A stretch of 64,000 bases of DNA from Cryptomeria japonica (GCF_030272615.1 NC_081412.1:105406296-105470295); one strand, 5' to 3'; positions 47,296-59,310 are shown, numbered from the stretch's first letter. Notes: a model not told the origin generated them from the sequence alone. Program-made: numbers and translations.

Positions 47296-47314
47296 CTCCC
47301 CAGCAGAGTCACCA
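47296..47314 (-). promoter_or_regulatory. Candidate primer-binding site (copy A)
   Basis: Element-strand TGGTGACTCTGCTGGGGAG, seven bases downstream of the LTR end ...GCCAACA. It corresponds to TGGCGACTCTGTCGGGGAG in copy B. The TGG start is complementary to a tRNA CCA end; I do not assign the tRNA. Confidence 0.65.
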
Positions 47315-48068
47315 GAAAACTGTTGGCTAAATATTTTGTCACTAGCATACCAATGACGAAATATATGTTTCACACACAGCTATGCTGATAAATTAATCTC
47401 TCCTCTCATCAAGGGGAGGTTCCCTTTGAAATTTCTTCTCTAATTAATAAGAAACTAAAATCTGTGCGTAAGTTCCGGGCATATAACTCTCTTTTTTCAG
47501 AGTCTATGTATTCTCCCTCCACTTTGTTACAATTATCTATCACTTTTGATACTTAAAGAAATGAACAAACTAATCCAACAAATTATACCAAAGCTTACAA
47601 TCAAGAAGCACAAAGTCTTTCTTGAATGTAATTCTAATTAAACTAATTATCACAAATGGTAACAAATTTAACTTGCAGCTCAAATTCTTCAAGTGTACCT
47701 CCCTCAATCTTTAAAACTACAAGTAATAGAAATAATACAAAGCCTACCACTAATCACTTAACACAATAAAATTTCCCAAATATGCAAGGAGCACAAAGTC
47801 TACTTCCATAATTAGTGATCTCTTTTACCCACATAACAATATCACCAATACCAGGGAATTAAAGAACATACATAAGCAATGAACATAGAAACATTAACTC
47901 ATATAAACAATCTTTCACACACCACAAAGTTTGAGATCAAATAGCATTGCTTTCTTTATTTTCTTGATTGAATCTTCACAACAAAGCTCAAAGTCTTAGT
48001 TGAAGTAAAATTTTTGCAGAGTCTTGCTTAGCATAATAAAAGGTAAATATGCAGAAATGAGGGTCCTC

Positions 48069-48076
48069 CTTATATA
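48069..48076 (-). promoter_or_regulatory. TATA box of LTR A
   Basis: Element-strand CCTATATAAGGAGGACCC. The same sequence is kept in LTR B at 60085-60092. It lies between the LTR ORF and the primer site, which places the ORF in U3. Confidence 0.65.
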
Positions 48077-48234
48077 GGAAAAGAATGTAGAAAAATGTGG
48101 GCATAGTTGAATAATTAACCTACACAGTCACACTTGACTTCAACTACAACAAAAACAAAATGCGCAACTGTGAGAAAACTTGCAGCATCTAGCTATGCAA
48201 CTACATGAAAAGAAACTGTCAAAAAGAGGACACT

Positions 48235-51200
48235 TTATTCATCTTTCTCCTCCTCATTAGATTTCTAAAATTATTCGAACTTGGTCAGGATGGCTTCTAT
48301 CTCAGCTTTATCTAGCATTTGGGTAGAGTCAGTGATAATGTGAACACAGGAAATTGCATCCTCAGCCTTTAGATATTTCTTTTTTTCTATCTTTCAAGAT
48401 GGATGCAAGGACCTCAAAATTGACTTGAATTTCCAACAATTAATCAAATGCACTTAGAGAGAAATCCTATCTCATGCAATGATCCATTAGGGAAAGAAAT
48501 TCCTATATGATGGCATCACTAGTAACAAGGTTTTGATTGTCATCATATAGGTAATAAGGAATGTGAGCAATTCTGGTCGAAATGAGATCAATCTCATCAT
48601 CACCTTCCTTCCTTTCTTGATCTAGCTCTGCAATCATCAACCTTATTGTCTCTTTCTTGTGAGACAACAATGACAAGATTTGTATATACTTCTTTCTTGT
48701 TGAAATCACCTTATTCTCCATGAGGATGTCAATTCTGAAATCCTCCATTTTGTTCCAAAGAGTTGCACTTCTCTCAATATCTTCTATTTCTTGAGATAAG
48801 GAAGTCTTAATACTTTGTATTTGACTTTGAATTACTTCCAAATCAGCCAACAACTTAATTGTTGAACCTAGAAGATGAGATTCTTCTAATTTCAATCGTT
48901 CAATCCACTCATCTACTACTCGGCCCTTGATTCCCACATATTCAACCTTTTTGAGAGCCTCAGTATCTATTGAGGAACCTATAGGCTCGATTTCTTGGGA
49001 GGATTGTGTAACCTTAAGAAGAACACTAGTTAATTGCTCACATTTCTATTTTAACTCATTCTTCTCATCTCTTTCCTGATGAAATCTTTGCATGAAAGAG
49101 TTGAAAGCAGTTTGGGAATCCAACTTAATGCTTTCATGCGTTTCCATTCCAAGTTCTACAGTTTGCATAGTATAGTCCTCAGGTTGTATATTACCTTTAT
49201 TCTTATCTGATGATGGTACCATGACCTCAACATATTTCCTCTTGGTAACTGGATCTACTAATACCCGAGAAACAGTCTTCGGCTTTTTTGTACCTTTGGG
49301 TTTTAGGGGAACCAATTGTTCAAAATCAAACTCATCTGGTGAAATCACCGGTTTCTTTCTTTTGGGTGCTACTACCTCCATCCAATGTGGTAATGTTGGG
49401 CTGACAAAATGGAGTGGTAGCCTCCTATTGAGTATCAACTAGTATTTGAGAAGAAAACTTACTTGAACTCGACACGGTTGTAGATGTTGTCATTAGTATC
49501 AAGGCTAAAGTATCCAGTGATATGCCAGTTGATGTAGCAACAATAGCTTCTACTGACACCTCCTTTGTTATAGCTATAGATGGGAGAGTGGAAGGTACAG
49601 TGGTGGTAATCTCAGTACTTACAAGGGGTGGAACTTCTTCTATGATCGTTGCGGTAGGTAATTTCACCATCTGTTGTTCTGCAAATGCCTGCTCCATAGC
49701 TTCAGTAAAATCCAACATCGAGGATTCAATAGTGGATGAAGGAATGTCATCCAAACTGGAAAAATTGGATAGTGCGAAATACAATTGATTAGTCTATGAT
49801 TGTGTCATTTCCATTTCTAGCACTTCATCATCAAATCCCTCATCTTCTTGATTTGAGTTAGATTCAATAGAATAAATAACCACATCTGAATGAGTTGATA
49901 CCTATGAGGTGGCGGAGATATTACCCTCGCCATGATGTGTTTGTTCTGCACCCTATACTTCCTCTTGATGAGGAATTTCACCTTCTTCTAGTTCCTTTCC
50001 TTTCTCAGTTTCTTTAATAGACTGTTGCTCTAGCTCTTTTGTGGTACTCTCTTGCACTGCTGAAGAAGACTCACCTTTTTTAGACCCTTTAATTATGAAT
50101 CTGATTTTAGGTCCTTTTCCCTTAGATTGTGTTGAAGAGACTGAGGGTAGTTCTTTCATATTTGCTTTTCTTTTGGTCCTCGTTTCAGCTATAGTTGTTT
50201 TACCACTATTGTCATCATCACTGGAACTGGCAGGAAATTTTTTCAGTCTAATCTTCTTCTTCAACAACCATGCATTGGTATTTGCCAAAATACGGGAAAT
50301 TCTTTGAGTAATAGATTTATTCTCCTTCTTCGACCATTGCATAGGTGGGAGTGGAGAATCAACAATTTTTCATTCATAATAGTTCGGGTCTACTATGTCA
50401 TCAGTATCCTCCATGGTCATTGGCATTTTGGCCAAATCAAGATTTTCAATCTGCTCTAATGTAAGGTAGCTGAAATCCATTTTCCTTATGTCTTCTTCTT
50501 CCTGACAATCCGCGCACGCATCTTCAAATCTGAGAAACATGAGTGTAGTTTCTTTTGAGATTATTTTTCATGCCACGAAAATCAAAATTATTTCAAGCTT
50601 TGAACCTCCTCATGCTATTCCATTGCATTTCCTCTTCCATGTTTTTTAGCCTTGGGATTAGTCATAACTAAATACTAGCCAATAGATTCCAGGAACTTTA
50701 ATCTAGTGCTATGGGCTTGTGACTTCTTTTCATGCACATAAATTAGTTGCTGACATAGTTCCATGAGTACAATTTTGTCAGATGGATATGTTGGCAAAAT
50801 GAAAGGTTCTCCTGAGAAACATCATATTCGGATGTAAGTGAATGTAGGGAACTGAAGAAAGACACATCCAAAATGAGAAACCTTTCTATATGTTGCTTCT
50901 GACAGTCTCTTCTTCTTCAAGTCTTTATAAAACATACACTTCCATATAATAAAGAAAGTGTCATTGACTCTTCTAAAATGACTCCCTTGATTATCGATCA
51001 TGAGTTGATCATAATAATTCCAGATAGGTACTAACCTCTTGTTACCTTTTGTAGATAAACATGGATATTGCTTCATGGAGGCGGTTGCATATACAAGGTA
51101 GGAGGTCATATATAATTTCAGTGTTATCTTAACCTCCTACAATTATGCACAAAGTGCATCACTGATATGCTCACCCCAATCTATCTTGGTAGATCCTTTC

Positions 51201-51871
51201 CTGATTATATTCATTTAATAACACATCCAGCTTTGAAAATAGTGAGAATATTTTAGACCCTTTACCCATGCCAACATGGTGACCATATCATTGTATTCCT
51301 CATTGAAGTCACTTCTATGGAAATACTTTGGCCATCTTGAAGTGGTGGAATTTCTAGCGGTAGAGAGAAAAACTGTATTAATTACTTTCTAACACTTTAC
51401 CTCATTTGTCTCAAAATATTCTTGAGCGCTTTTCTGAGTAATGTTAGCCACTTCCTCAACTAGAAAACAATTGAATACATTATTAAAGAAAATATTGTCT
51501 AATGTCATAACCACATTTTGATCAGCATCCTTTACTCGTCTTGTATTTGGATCAAAATGATCCGCCACTGCAAGTACAAAGTCTGGATCATGATCTGCGA
51601 CTGGGAAGGAAGCATAATTGTGCAACTCTGATCTAATCAAGTTTGCCAAGCATGAAGGAGCTTTCTCAACTTGATCAATGAACTCCTGCATATTGGCATG
51701 ACCAATTTTTGTATCCTTTATGTCCTTGATATTGGAGTCAACTGATCTTTCTCGATACATATTCAAGTATTTATCATACTTGCACTTCATCTTTTTTTTT
51801 TATGGTTTTCTCGATGAGGATTCCAATTGACTTGAAGAAGCCTCTGATCTATCTTGAGAGGGCTTCGACAT
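48235..51871 (-). pseudogene. Decayed long ORF inside LTR A, same unrecognised family (copy 2)
   Basis: ATG at 51871 (MSKPSQDRSEASSSQLESS). The product is an N-terminal globular part (DPDFVLAVADHFDPNTRRVK; WPKYFHRSDFNEEYNDMVTM), a conserved block YIRI.CFSGEPFILPTYPSD at ~50.83-50.76 kb, a Ser/Lys-rich linker (SSSDDDNSGKTTIAETRTKR) and a C-terminal coiled coil (VIQSQIQSIKTSLSQEIED; NKMEDFRIDILMEN). It ends near EEEKDE-TAA at 48235. Several stops and frameshifts are present. The conserved block aligns with that of the pseudogene at 9.1-12.7 kb. No known domain recognised. It lies in sense with the element, upstream of the LTR promoter, so a transcript from the 5' LTR would carry it at its 3' end. 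Confidence 0.7.
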
Positions 51872-52044
51872 TTCAAAAGTACTACATCCAACACCAAGGA
51901 TTAGTTTCTTTGACAGTCATCATCATCAAAAAACTAAATTTTATCAAATGAATCAAAAATTCAAAGTCAAAATGGACTTGGGAACAAAACTATGAAAAAC
52001 TGGCACGTCGGGGAAAAAAGTCCAATCTGCATATTAAGGGTCAA

Positions 52045-53022
52045 AATTTGCACATCAGACTTTAAAGTCCGATGTGCAGGGGAAAACATCTTCATTGCAT
52101 ATCAGACTTTAAAGTCCGATGTGCAAGTTGGGGAAAAGCTATTAGCACACCGGACTTTAAAGTTCAATGTGTAGTGGAAGTATGCTCAAAGGATGTGCAC
52201 ATCGGACTTTAAAGTCCAATGTGATTGGGGAAGAACAAAGATTGACATGTCGGGCTCTAAAACCCAACATGTCAATCCGATAAACCTAAATCTACATATT
52301 GGACTTTAAAGTCCAATATGTAAGACAAAATCCTTCTAGTAACACGTCGGGTTTTAAAACTCGACCTGTTACCAGAAAGGATATCTCCTGCATATCAGAC
52401 TTTAAAATCTGATATGTAGGAGACAACGTCTTCCTTCACCTGCATGTTAGAATTTAAAACTCAACATGCAGATGAAGAAAAAGAGAGGAAGAAGAAATCA
52501 GGGACAATTAGATTTCAAAATCCGATGTGCCCCTAACCTCAAAAATGAAGACCGAAAAGAAACGGTGAAAATGAAAAACAAAAGACCCAAACAAAAGGAA
52601 AAAACCCGTAATAAAATATAAACCTACCTCAACCACGAAGATCGAGAGAAACTAATGAATCAGCAAGATGACCAAGATCTGAAATTGAGGAGAAGAGAAA
52701 GAGGGAATGCGAGGAGAAAGAATTTGCAAGTGAAATGAGGAATAAAGACTTGAGATTTAATAAATAACCCTCATTTTAAACAATTAATGCCATTCATTAA
52801 TTGCTAAGCACACTATGCATTTCAGACTTTAAAGTCCTACATGCAAGCCTCTATTGCCAAACTACACATTGGACTTTAAAGTACGATGTGCAAGGGCAAA
52901 GACCTTGCAGGTCAAACTTTAAAGTCAGATGTGTAGGGGAAGAACCAATACGTTGCACATCAAACTTTAAATTCCGATGTGAAATTCTTTCAAAGTAGAA
53001 CCCCGCAGGTCAGACTTTGTAG
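52045..53022. repeat. Array of about 15 hairpins with a tttaaa centre and varying arms
   Basis: Typical units: cacatcagactttaaagtcc then gatgtgc (52051); cgtcgggttttaaaactcga (52345); tgcatgttagaatttaaaac then tcaacatgca (52441); tacatattggactttaaagt then ccaatatgta (52293). Spacing is 45-75 bp, with a gap at 52535-52814. Arms differ between units yet usually stay complementary within a unit. The array sits in the first part of LTR A, directly upstream of the LTR ORF. Confidence 0.8.
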
Positions 53023-53352
53023 GCAAAATTGCAAAAAAAAAAAGAACTTAAAAACAAGAAAAACAAAAGGTAAAAAGCAAACGGAGCTAACCAAAAGAGT
53101 CAATCAACCTCTCCCGGAGGACCTAAGGTACAAAATGGACCGGTTTCGTATGACTGCCTCATGATTTTAGTCACGCTGAAATTGAGGACAACAGCTGGCT
53201 CTGATTGGGGAACAAGCTACACCACTTGAAGCTTGAAGAATCCAGAACTCCGAGTGCCTGTATCTATTGGGCTATAGATTCAGGCGACAAAAAGAATAAA
53301 AAAAAAATACTATACAAATTTTTACAAGTACAACTTCCTTTTTCATTGCTCC

Positions 53353-54660
53353 TCATTGAGTAAATAGCTTCAAATGTTCTCCACTATTAGGCAACAAGAA
53401 TGGGGTAGCACCCGCATATGCGAGAAAGTAACTATGCTCGCCACATATTTCATGAATAGTGAAGGGACCTCTCCATAAGGAGTCAAATTTTTCATGCAAA
53501 CCCTTTGGTTCCCTCCTCTTGTCCCATAACAAGACTTGATCACCAATTGAGAACCCATGAGAAGTCATCTTCTTATCAAATATCACCTTCACCTAGCTTT
53601 GGTATGCAGCAATCCTATCCACCACCTCTGCTCTTGTTTCTTCCAATTGAGAAAGAAACATAATTCGCTTATCAAGCAAATTTTGATAGGTTTCATCTTC
53701 AATGGCCTTGGCCAGATTCAATGCTGGAAGTTCCAAAGTAATAGGAACCTTGCCGTTCAACCCATACAGGAGTTGAAAAGGTGAAATACCGATTGCTCTT
53801 TTTGGAGTAATACAATCTTCCCATAGTGCATCATAAAGAGCGTTATGCCAAGTTTGATGTCTCTCATCAACAAGCTTCCTTGTAATACTAACCAAATTCT
53901 TGTTGCTTGACTCGAACTGAACATTTCCTTGCAGATAATAGTCAGATGAGTGTGAAAGGGTATACCATAATCGAAGAGAAACTCAATGATGTGATAAGAT
54001 GAAAAACATGAAGCATTATCAGTTACTATCTTATGAGGGACACCAAACCTTGAAACAATGTTTTCCTTCAAGAATTGACACACCACTATTGAAGTAGCTT
54101 GCTTAGTTGGAATTACCTCCACCCACTTAGTGAAGTAATCTGCCATTATGAGAATGTACATGTGACCTGCACTAGTTGTTGGATTGATAGGTCTAATGAA
54201 ATCCAATCCCCACTGTTGGAAAGGCTCTTCAATTACAAATGGCTTAAGAGGAAGTGCAACTAACTTAGACTTACCCACAATCTGCTGACATTGCTCACAT
54301 TTGCGAACCCAACTGTATGTGTCCCTAAACAATGTTGGCCAATAGTATCTTGCACGTAAAATTTTGTGTGCAGTGAAAGGAGCAGAAAAATGTCCACGAC
54401 AAACAAGGTCATGAAAAGCTTGAAGTAACCTTACTTGTTGTTGTTTGTCCATGCCGTGTAGGAAATTTCCATCTAAACCCTTCTTATACAAACCATTGTC
54501 CCATAAGAAAAAATTCAGCACTTTAACCTTCAGGGATTGCCTTTCATGGTGTGACAAAAGCACAGGACATTCTCCATATGTTAAGAGATATGCCAAGTCA
54601 GAATACCATTCATCAATGGTGTTGACAAATAGAACCTTGGGAAGGTTTTTATTCATGCCT
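53353..54660 (-). pseudogene. Integrase of the minus-strand Ty3 element
   Basis: Zinc-binding part: HDLVCRGHFSAPFTAHKI and RKCEQCQQ (HHCC intact). Core: QQWGLDFIRPINPTTSAGH with the first Asp, KWVEVIPTKQATS, and KIVTDNASCFSS with the second Asp but the usual Gly replaced by Ala. A frameshift near 53900-53950 precedes the Glu block (QFESSNKN). The C-terminal part contains TPKRAIGISPFQLLYG and, in another frame, FSIGDQVLLWDKRREPKGLH, a chromatin-contact-type tail. It ends at TGA/TAG near 53353. Confidence 0.82.
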
Positions 54661-54669
54661 TCATTTTCC

Positions 54670-55110
54670 AGGACTGCCTCATCAATTGATTTGTTGTCAG
54701 CTATCAACTGACATTGACCTTTTCCACAAACCAACTTAGTAGGTTTGATTTTCATATCATATTCTTGAATCTTAGCAACCCAATTCCCCCTTTTAGTTCC
54801 AAACTCTTGTTGTGTTAAAATTGACTTGACAACAACATCAGGAACAAGTGCAGTGACATGTGAATTTAGAATATAAAACCTAAAATGTTTCACCACTTTA
54901 ACCATGACAAAAGCATGCTTTTCTATTTCTGAGTACTTCAACTCATGAGATTTTAATGGATAACTCATGAATGCAATGGGTGATTCCACACCTTCATTAT
55001 TTTTCTACATCAGTATGGCTGAATAGGTATGATTAGATGCATAGCTATACATGATAAACTCTTTAATATAATTAGGACAGACCAAAACTAGGGCATTTTC
55101 CATGGCTTCC
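54670..55110 (-). pseudogene. Ty3-type RNase H of the minus-strand Ty3 element
   Basis: Directly after RT: an EFIMYSYASNHTYSAILM-type strand (the catalytic Asp of the usual ASD appears as Asn), then SPIAFMSYPLKSHELKYSEI and KHAFVMVKVVKHFRFYIL. The following connection ends near WVAKIQEYDMKIKPTK. Degenerate active site, as in Tat-type elements where an archaeal RNase H coexists. Confidence 0.65.
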
Positions 55111-56255
55111 TTAATCTCATGAAAAGGTTTCTTTCCTTCAAGGGTCCATTTGAAAATGGATTTCTCTTTCATCATGTCAATAATGTGACAAGTCTATTCA
55201 GCAAAATCTAGAATAAATCTTTGTAAGAAGTTTACCTTACCAAAGAAAGAATGCACAATAGTCTTACTTGTTGGCATAGAGAGATCACAGATAGCCTTTA
55301 CTCTTTCAGCATCAATTTTAATACCTTCTTTCTAAACAATATGCCCAAGCAACTCACCTTTAGTAACCCCAAAAATAGACTTCTTAGGGTTAAGAGATAT
55401 TCCATGTTGGCGACATTTTTGCAACACTTGGCACAAATGAGAGAAATGATCTTGACACTCCTTTGAAAAAACTGTTAGATCATCCAAATAAACTACAATG
55501 AACTTACCAAGAAAACTTCAGAAATCCAAGTCCATTGCACGTTGGAAATTTGCTCCAATGTTTATTAACCCAAATGACATCCTGTGATATGCAAAAGTAC
55601 CCCAAGGTGTTGTAAACATGGTCTTGTGCTGATCTTATTCAAGAACCTCTACTTGATTATAGCCCAAAAATTCATCCAACGTAGACATCATGTCAAATCT
55701 AGTAACAGCTTGTAAGACATGATCCATAACTGGAAATCGATAACTATCTTTCAAGGATGCCTGATTCAAATTTTCAAAATCAACACATATCAAAATCTCA
55801 CCATTCTTCTTGCGTACAGTTACAATATTGGCTATCTAGAAAGAATGATGAATGGGGAAAATTATCCTTTCCTTCAAGATCTTTTGAATTTCGGCAAAGA
55901 TAGTATCATAGATCTTTGGTTTGTATTGCCTTTGATTTTGACCGAAAGGCGTGACACCCGAATTTAATGGAATATCATGATGAAGGTCTTCGGGGCAAAA
56001 AGACTTCAGGTCTTCATAAGAGTAGGCCAAGACATCAACATATTGCTGCAATAATGCAACAAATTTCTTCCTTTCTTGTTGTGAACAACATTTTCCAATG
56101 TTGAATAGCTTTGGATTGGTTTTGGTCTCGATATTCACTTGCTCATATTCCATTGAGCCCGCAGCTAATTTTTGTTGCTTTTTGACATAGCGGTCATGCT
56201 TGTCAAACAACTTTTCTAAAGAAACTAGACCCTTAGGGATCTTATTTCCTTTCAA
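55111..56255 (-). pseudogene. Reverse transcriptase of the minus-strand Ty3 element
   Basis: N-terminal part from 56255 (FVALLQQYVDVLAYSYEDLK, PFGQNQRQYKPKIYDTIFAE), then KKNGEILICVDFENLNQAS, FGLINIGANFQRAMD and the catalytic YLDD at 55479-55490 in FIVVYLDDLTVFSKE. The thumb follows with HGISLNPKKSIFGVTKGELL. Stops occur at ~55836, 55520, 55340 and elsewhere. Polymerase of the element; inactive. Confidence 0.85.
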
Positions 56256-56387
56256 TTATAAAAATTTCTCACTAGTTTCTACATCAATGCTTTCAATAGC
56301 ATCCTTTGATGGGCACTGGCTACCTTCAAAATTGTCAGCAGTCTGCAAGAAATTGATTACATGACGATCATCATTAAACACTTGCCA

Positions 56388-56900
56388 CTAATTAGAATTG
56401 TCAGGAACACTTGGTCGAAAGACCAATTCAATAATGTATGCTGATCCTATAAAATATTTGTGAGGAACCAAAGAGGTTGCAAATATTGCTAATGAATCTG
56501 CCCTGTCATTAAATTCACAAGAAACAATAGATATATCAAATGCTTCAATCAAATCCCAAATAAGGTTATGATAATACCGTAGCTTATCGCTCCTTGTCTG
56601 ATATATTCCTGATTTGAAAAACAATCAACTCAGGATCTCCTTGAGCATGTAAATTTTTAATCCCCTTCTTTTGGGCAACATTCATTCCCATAAGAAGAGA
56701 TTCATACTCAGCAGTGTTATTTGTGTTGTCAAACTACAATTTGAAGGAAAAAGGGAAAAAATTACCATCGGGAGACACAAAAATAATACCATCTCCGGAT
56801 CCGATAGAAGAAGAACTGCCATCAAATTTGAACGTCCAAACATCATTTGGACTACCAATACTGATAGTATCAAAATTGATAATTTCCTCTTGAAAGGTCA
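56388..56900 (-). pseudogene. Archaeal-type RNase H located upstream of RT
   Basis: Translates as WTFKFDGSSSSIGSGDGIIF (catalytic Asp in FDGS at ~56817-56828), VSPDGNFFPFSF, NTNNTAEYESLLMGMNVAQK (Glu) and LHAQGDPELIVFQI (Asp), then SCEFNDRADSLAIFATSL. A stop follows FSFKL. The domain matches the archaeal-type RNase H at 23.7-24.06 kb in this window. Here, however, it sits between protease and RT instead of between RNase H and integrase. Confidence 0.8.
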
Positions 56901-57081
56901 AAGATCTCATAGACTCCGCAACAATACTCTCTCAATCACTCGAAATCTCTTTAAGTGAAATAACATCTTCAATCATAGGAACAACTTCTAACTCATCATC
57001 AGCATGTGGGAAATAATTACCCATACCTGATGACTCAAAAATAATCCGAGCCCGTTGATCATCAGATTTCACAATAGTAAA

Positions 57082-57874
57082 CTATGATTCCTTTTCTGGA
57101 TACAAATTCTTGATTTCCCCCTTGACAGGAATGCGTGTTTTAGTCATATCCATGTTTATCTCTCCTCCAACATCTCTACAGAAATTTCTCCCCAATAATA
57201 GGCCATAGGAAGCCAGCACATCGGCTACCAATACCATCATCTTGATCTTCTTTTTTTGGAAATGCAGCGAATGCAAATTGTGTATCGTTGATCTGACCTA
57301 TTAAGGGGACTTTCTTGTTATCCATAGAAAAACATCTACCAAATGTTTTAGTCAAAGTTAAACCAAGGGAATTGGCAACTTTTGCTGGCATAACATTATC
57401 ATATGCTCTAGAATCGATTACACAATTACTAAGCTTATAACCATTTATCAACAAAGAGATATAAAATGGCTCTATCTTTTCTACAGAAGAAGGAGAACTC
57501 ACTAAATTATTTTGAGGTGGGTTAGACTTGGGAAGATTACTTGGGGAAGTATCTTTTTCTTTAATAAACTTGACCAAAGGGTCAAATTGATCTGGATTGG
57601 ATCTTAAAAACTCTACCTCATACATTTGTATTTTAGTTTTCCTTGCATGATCTATAATATCAAATGACTGAAAATAATTCATCAAAGATTGACTAAGGTT
57701 CTCATTTTGGGAATTAGTGACATTAAGTGCACTGGTCTTTGATGTAGGTGCAGAAAAATTGACGGCAGTTGAAGAAGTACTTACACTTTTATCCTTCACA
57801 ATGTCCTTGGAGATAGAGTTGTCTTTTGGGGGGTTTGGTACAGGAGTCCCATGCTTAGAAATAGTAACTGGCAA
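57082..57874 (-). pseudogene. Protease region of the minus-strand Ty3 element
   Basis: A Pro/Ser-rich linker leads to PFYISLLINGYKLSNCVIDS, where the active-site motif reads D-S-R instead of D-S-G, then YDNVMPAKVANSLGLTLTKT. A frameshift near 57260-57280 moves to the frame encoding VLASYGLLLGRNFCRDVGGE, the second hydrophobic-Gly segment. Processing enzyme of the polyprotein; two lesions make it inactive. Confidence 0.7.
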
Positions 57875-58089
57875 ACATTAATAATCCTTGATTTGAATAG
57901 AATCATCACTCTTCATATTGATAGTTGGTTGTGCTGCTTGTGTTTGCGAACGAGTGAACACTGCAAAAACATCCCCATCACATGTACCTAACACATCATC
58001 TTCTTGATATTGCATAAACCTGATATTAGATTTTCCATCCAATTTTGCCTCATCTCCTTGAAGCAAATTGGCATCTTTGTCACCAAATG

Positions 58090-59190
58090 GGGGAAGATCA
58101 TTCTATTTAGCTTCATAATAGCCTGTAGCTAAATTTTTGGGTGGTGCTTCCAACACAAGTCTCTCTGAAGAGGGAGGTAATTTATTCTGATTGTGCATGG
58201 CATAATTGGAAGCATTATTTGGATAAGTCATTCTTGGGACATCATGGTAATAAGTATTTCCTTGTGAGGAAATCTGCTTCTTAAGTGCTAACAACTCATT
58301 TGCTAGCTTTTGTATCATGGGATTGGCAAAATTTGTTGAAGAAAAAGATGAATCAACAATTTGATTATTCCTAACCTTGTTAGGATCTCTCCTTATCTTA
58401 CCAATGAGGATAAGATCATATTTAACTGATATGGCCATCTGTTGCACAACAGCCAAATCTGCAGGATTATCCCTTCACAAAAGAAAACTCACTTCCGGTA
58501 GTTGAGCGTTAATAAAGAAACATTTCAAGTTTCCAACAGTGGGTTGTGAAGCGAAAGGGATGCAATTATGGAATCTATTAAACTTTGCCACAAACTCACG
58601 CATGGGCTCCTACAGTTCTTTTTTCATTTGAGTTAGTTGCACTGAAAGCGCATGATCATCTTCAGTAGGCTTGAAACATGCATCAAACCTTGATCTGAGA
58701 CTTGCCCAATTCATGATACAGTTGTTTAGAAGATGATAGAACCAATCAGCAGCAGCTCCATGCAAAGTTTCAATGAACAATCTCACTAAAACATCTTCAT
58801 GCTCAACACTGACAACATCACACGCAATATAGAACATAGCGATATGCTCGTTAAGATGTTGAGAACCATCTCCCAAAAACCTAGACAAATTCATACATGT
58901 ACCTTTGGGAAGTTCATGTAAAGGTGCAGTCAAGCTCAAAGGACCAAAAGCAATACCCCAAGGGCTAGTAGAAGCCATCTTTAACGGATTATATGGTGGT
59001 ATTACAAAATGATTTGCAAGTGGAATAACTGAGACTTGCAAACTTCACACCTTACTTGGTATGGGAGATCGTCATGCAGAAGGAGGAAAGCTTTGTGTCT
59101 GCTACAAAGGAGACTGCGTCCGTGGAGGTGTCACAAAGAGAAAATTGAGTTGCTGTAAAAACTCAAAAGTAGGATCAACAACTCCTGCTA
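58090..59190 (-). pseudogene. gag of the minus-strand Ty3 element (copy B)
   Basis: The frame includes VIPPYNPLKMASTSPWGIAF, HIAMFYIACDVVSVEHEDVL, FIETLHGAAADWFYHLL, a stop at ~58610, then FVAKFNRFHNCIPFASQ and RRDPNKVRNNQIVDSSFSS, ending with a PPKNLATGYYEAK segment before TAG at ~58103. No zinc knuckle was seen. It continues in frame through 57878-58066 toward the protease. Copy A at 46.3-47.3 kb is its close relative. Confidence 0.82.
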
Positions 59191-59310
59191 ATCATTGTCC
59201 AAGAGTGTAACTTTGATCAACTAGATTAGAATATTTGGGAAAATAAACAATATAAATATTACAATGAAAAGAGCACTCCAACCCAAAAGGAAAGTATCGG
59301 TTGTGCATCG

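Larger units (their letters stand above)
47321..53193 (-). repeat. LTR A of the Ty3 element, unusually long and ORF-bearing
   Basis: The element-strand 3' end is fixed at 47321 (...AGCCAACA) by the following primer site. Copy B confirms at least 4.66 kb of LTR. The 5' boundary is less sure: TGTTGTCCTC at 53193 gives ~5.87 kb and mirrors the CAACA end, but no convincing polypurine tract precedes it. Contents in transcription order: hairpin array (53.02-52.05 kb), long decayed ORF (51.87-48.2 kb), TATA box (48076-48069), and R-U5 (~700 bp). Confidence 0.65.

Noticed and set aside
52045-53022. CRISPR-like array
   Set aside because: Repeated hairpins with spacers, but the repeats differ among themselves, spacing is irregular and the setting is a plant LTR.
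51992-53164. Plus-strand ORFs of type FKVRCAGE across the hairpin array
   Set aside because: They are translations of the palindromic repeat itself (gactttaaagtc gives DFKV) and run opposite to the element.
53100-53193. Alternative 5' end of LTR A at TGATTGACTC (about 53108) after a CCGGGAGAGG purine run
   Set aside because: It has a purine-rich neighbour, but its start does not mirror the CAACA end; TGTTGTCC at 53193 does. Neither is proven, so the boundary is left open.
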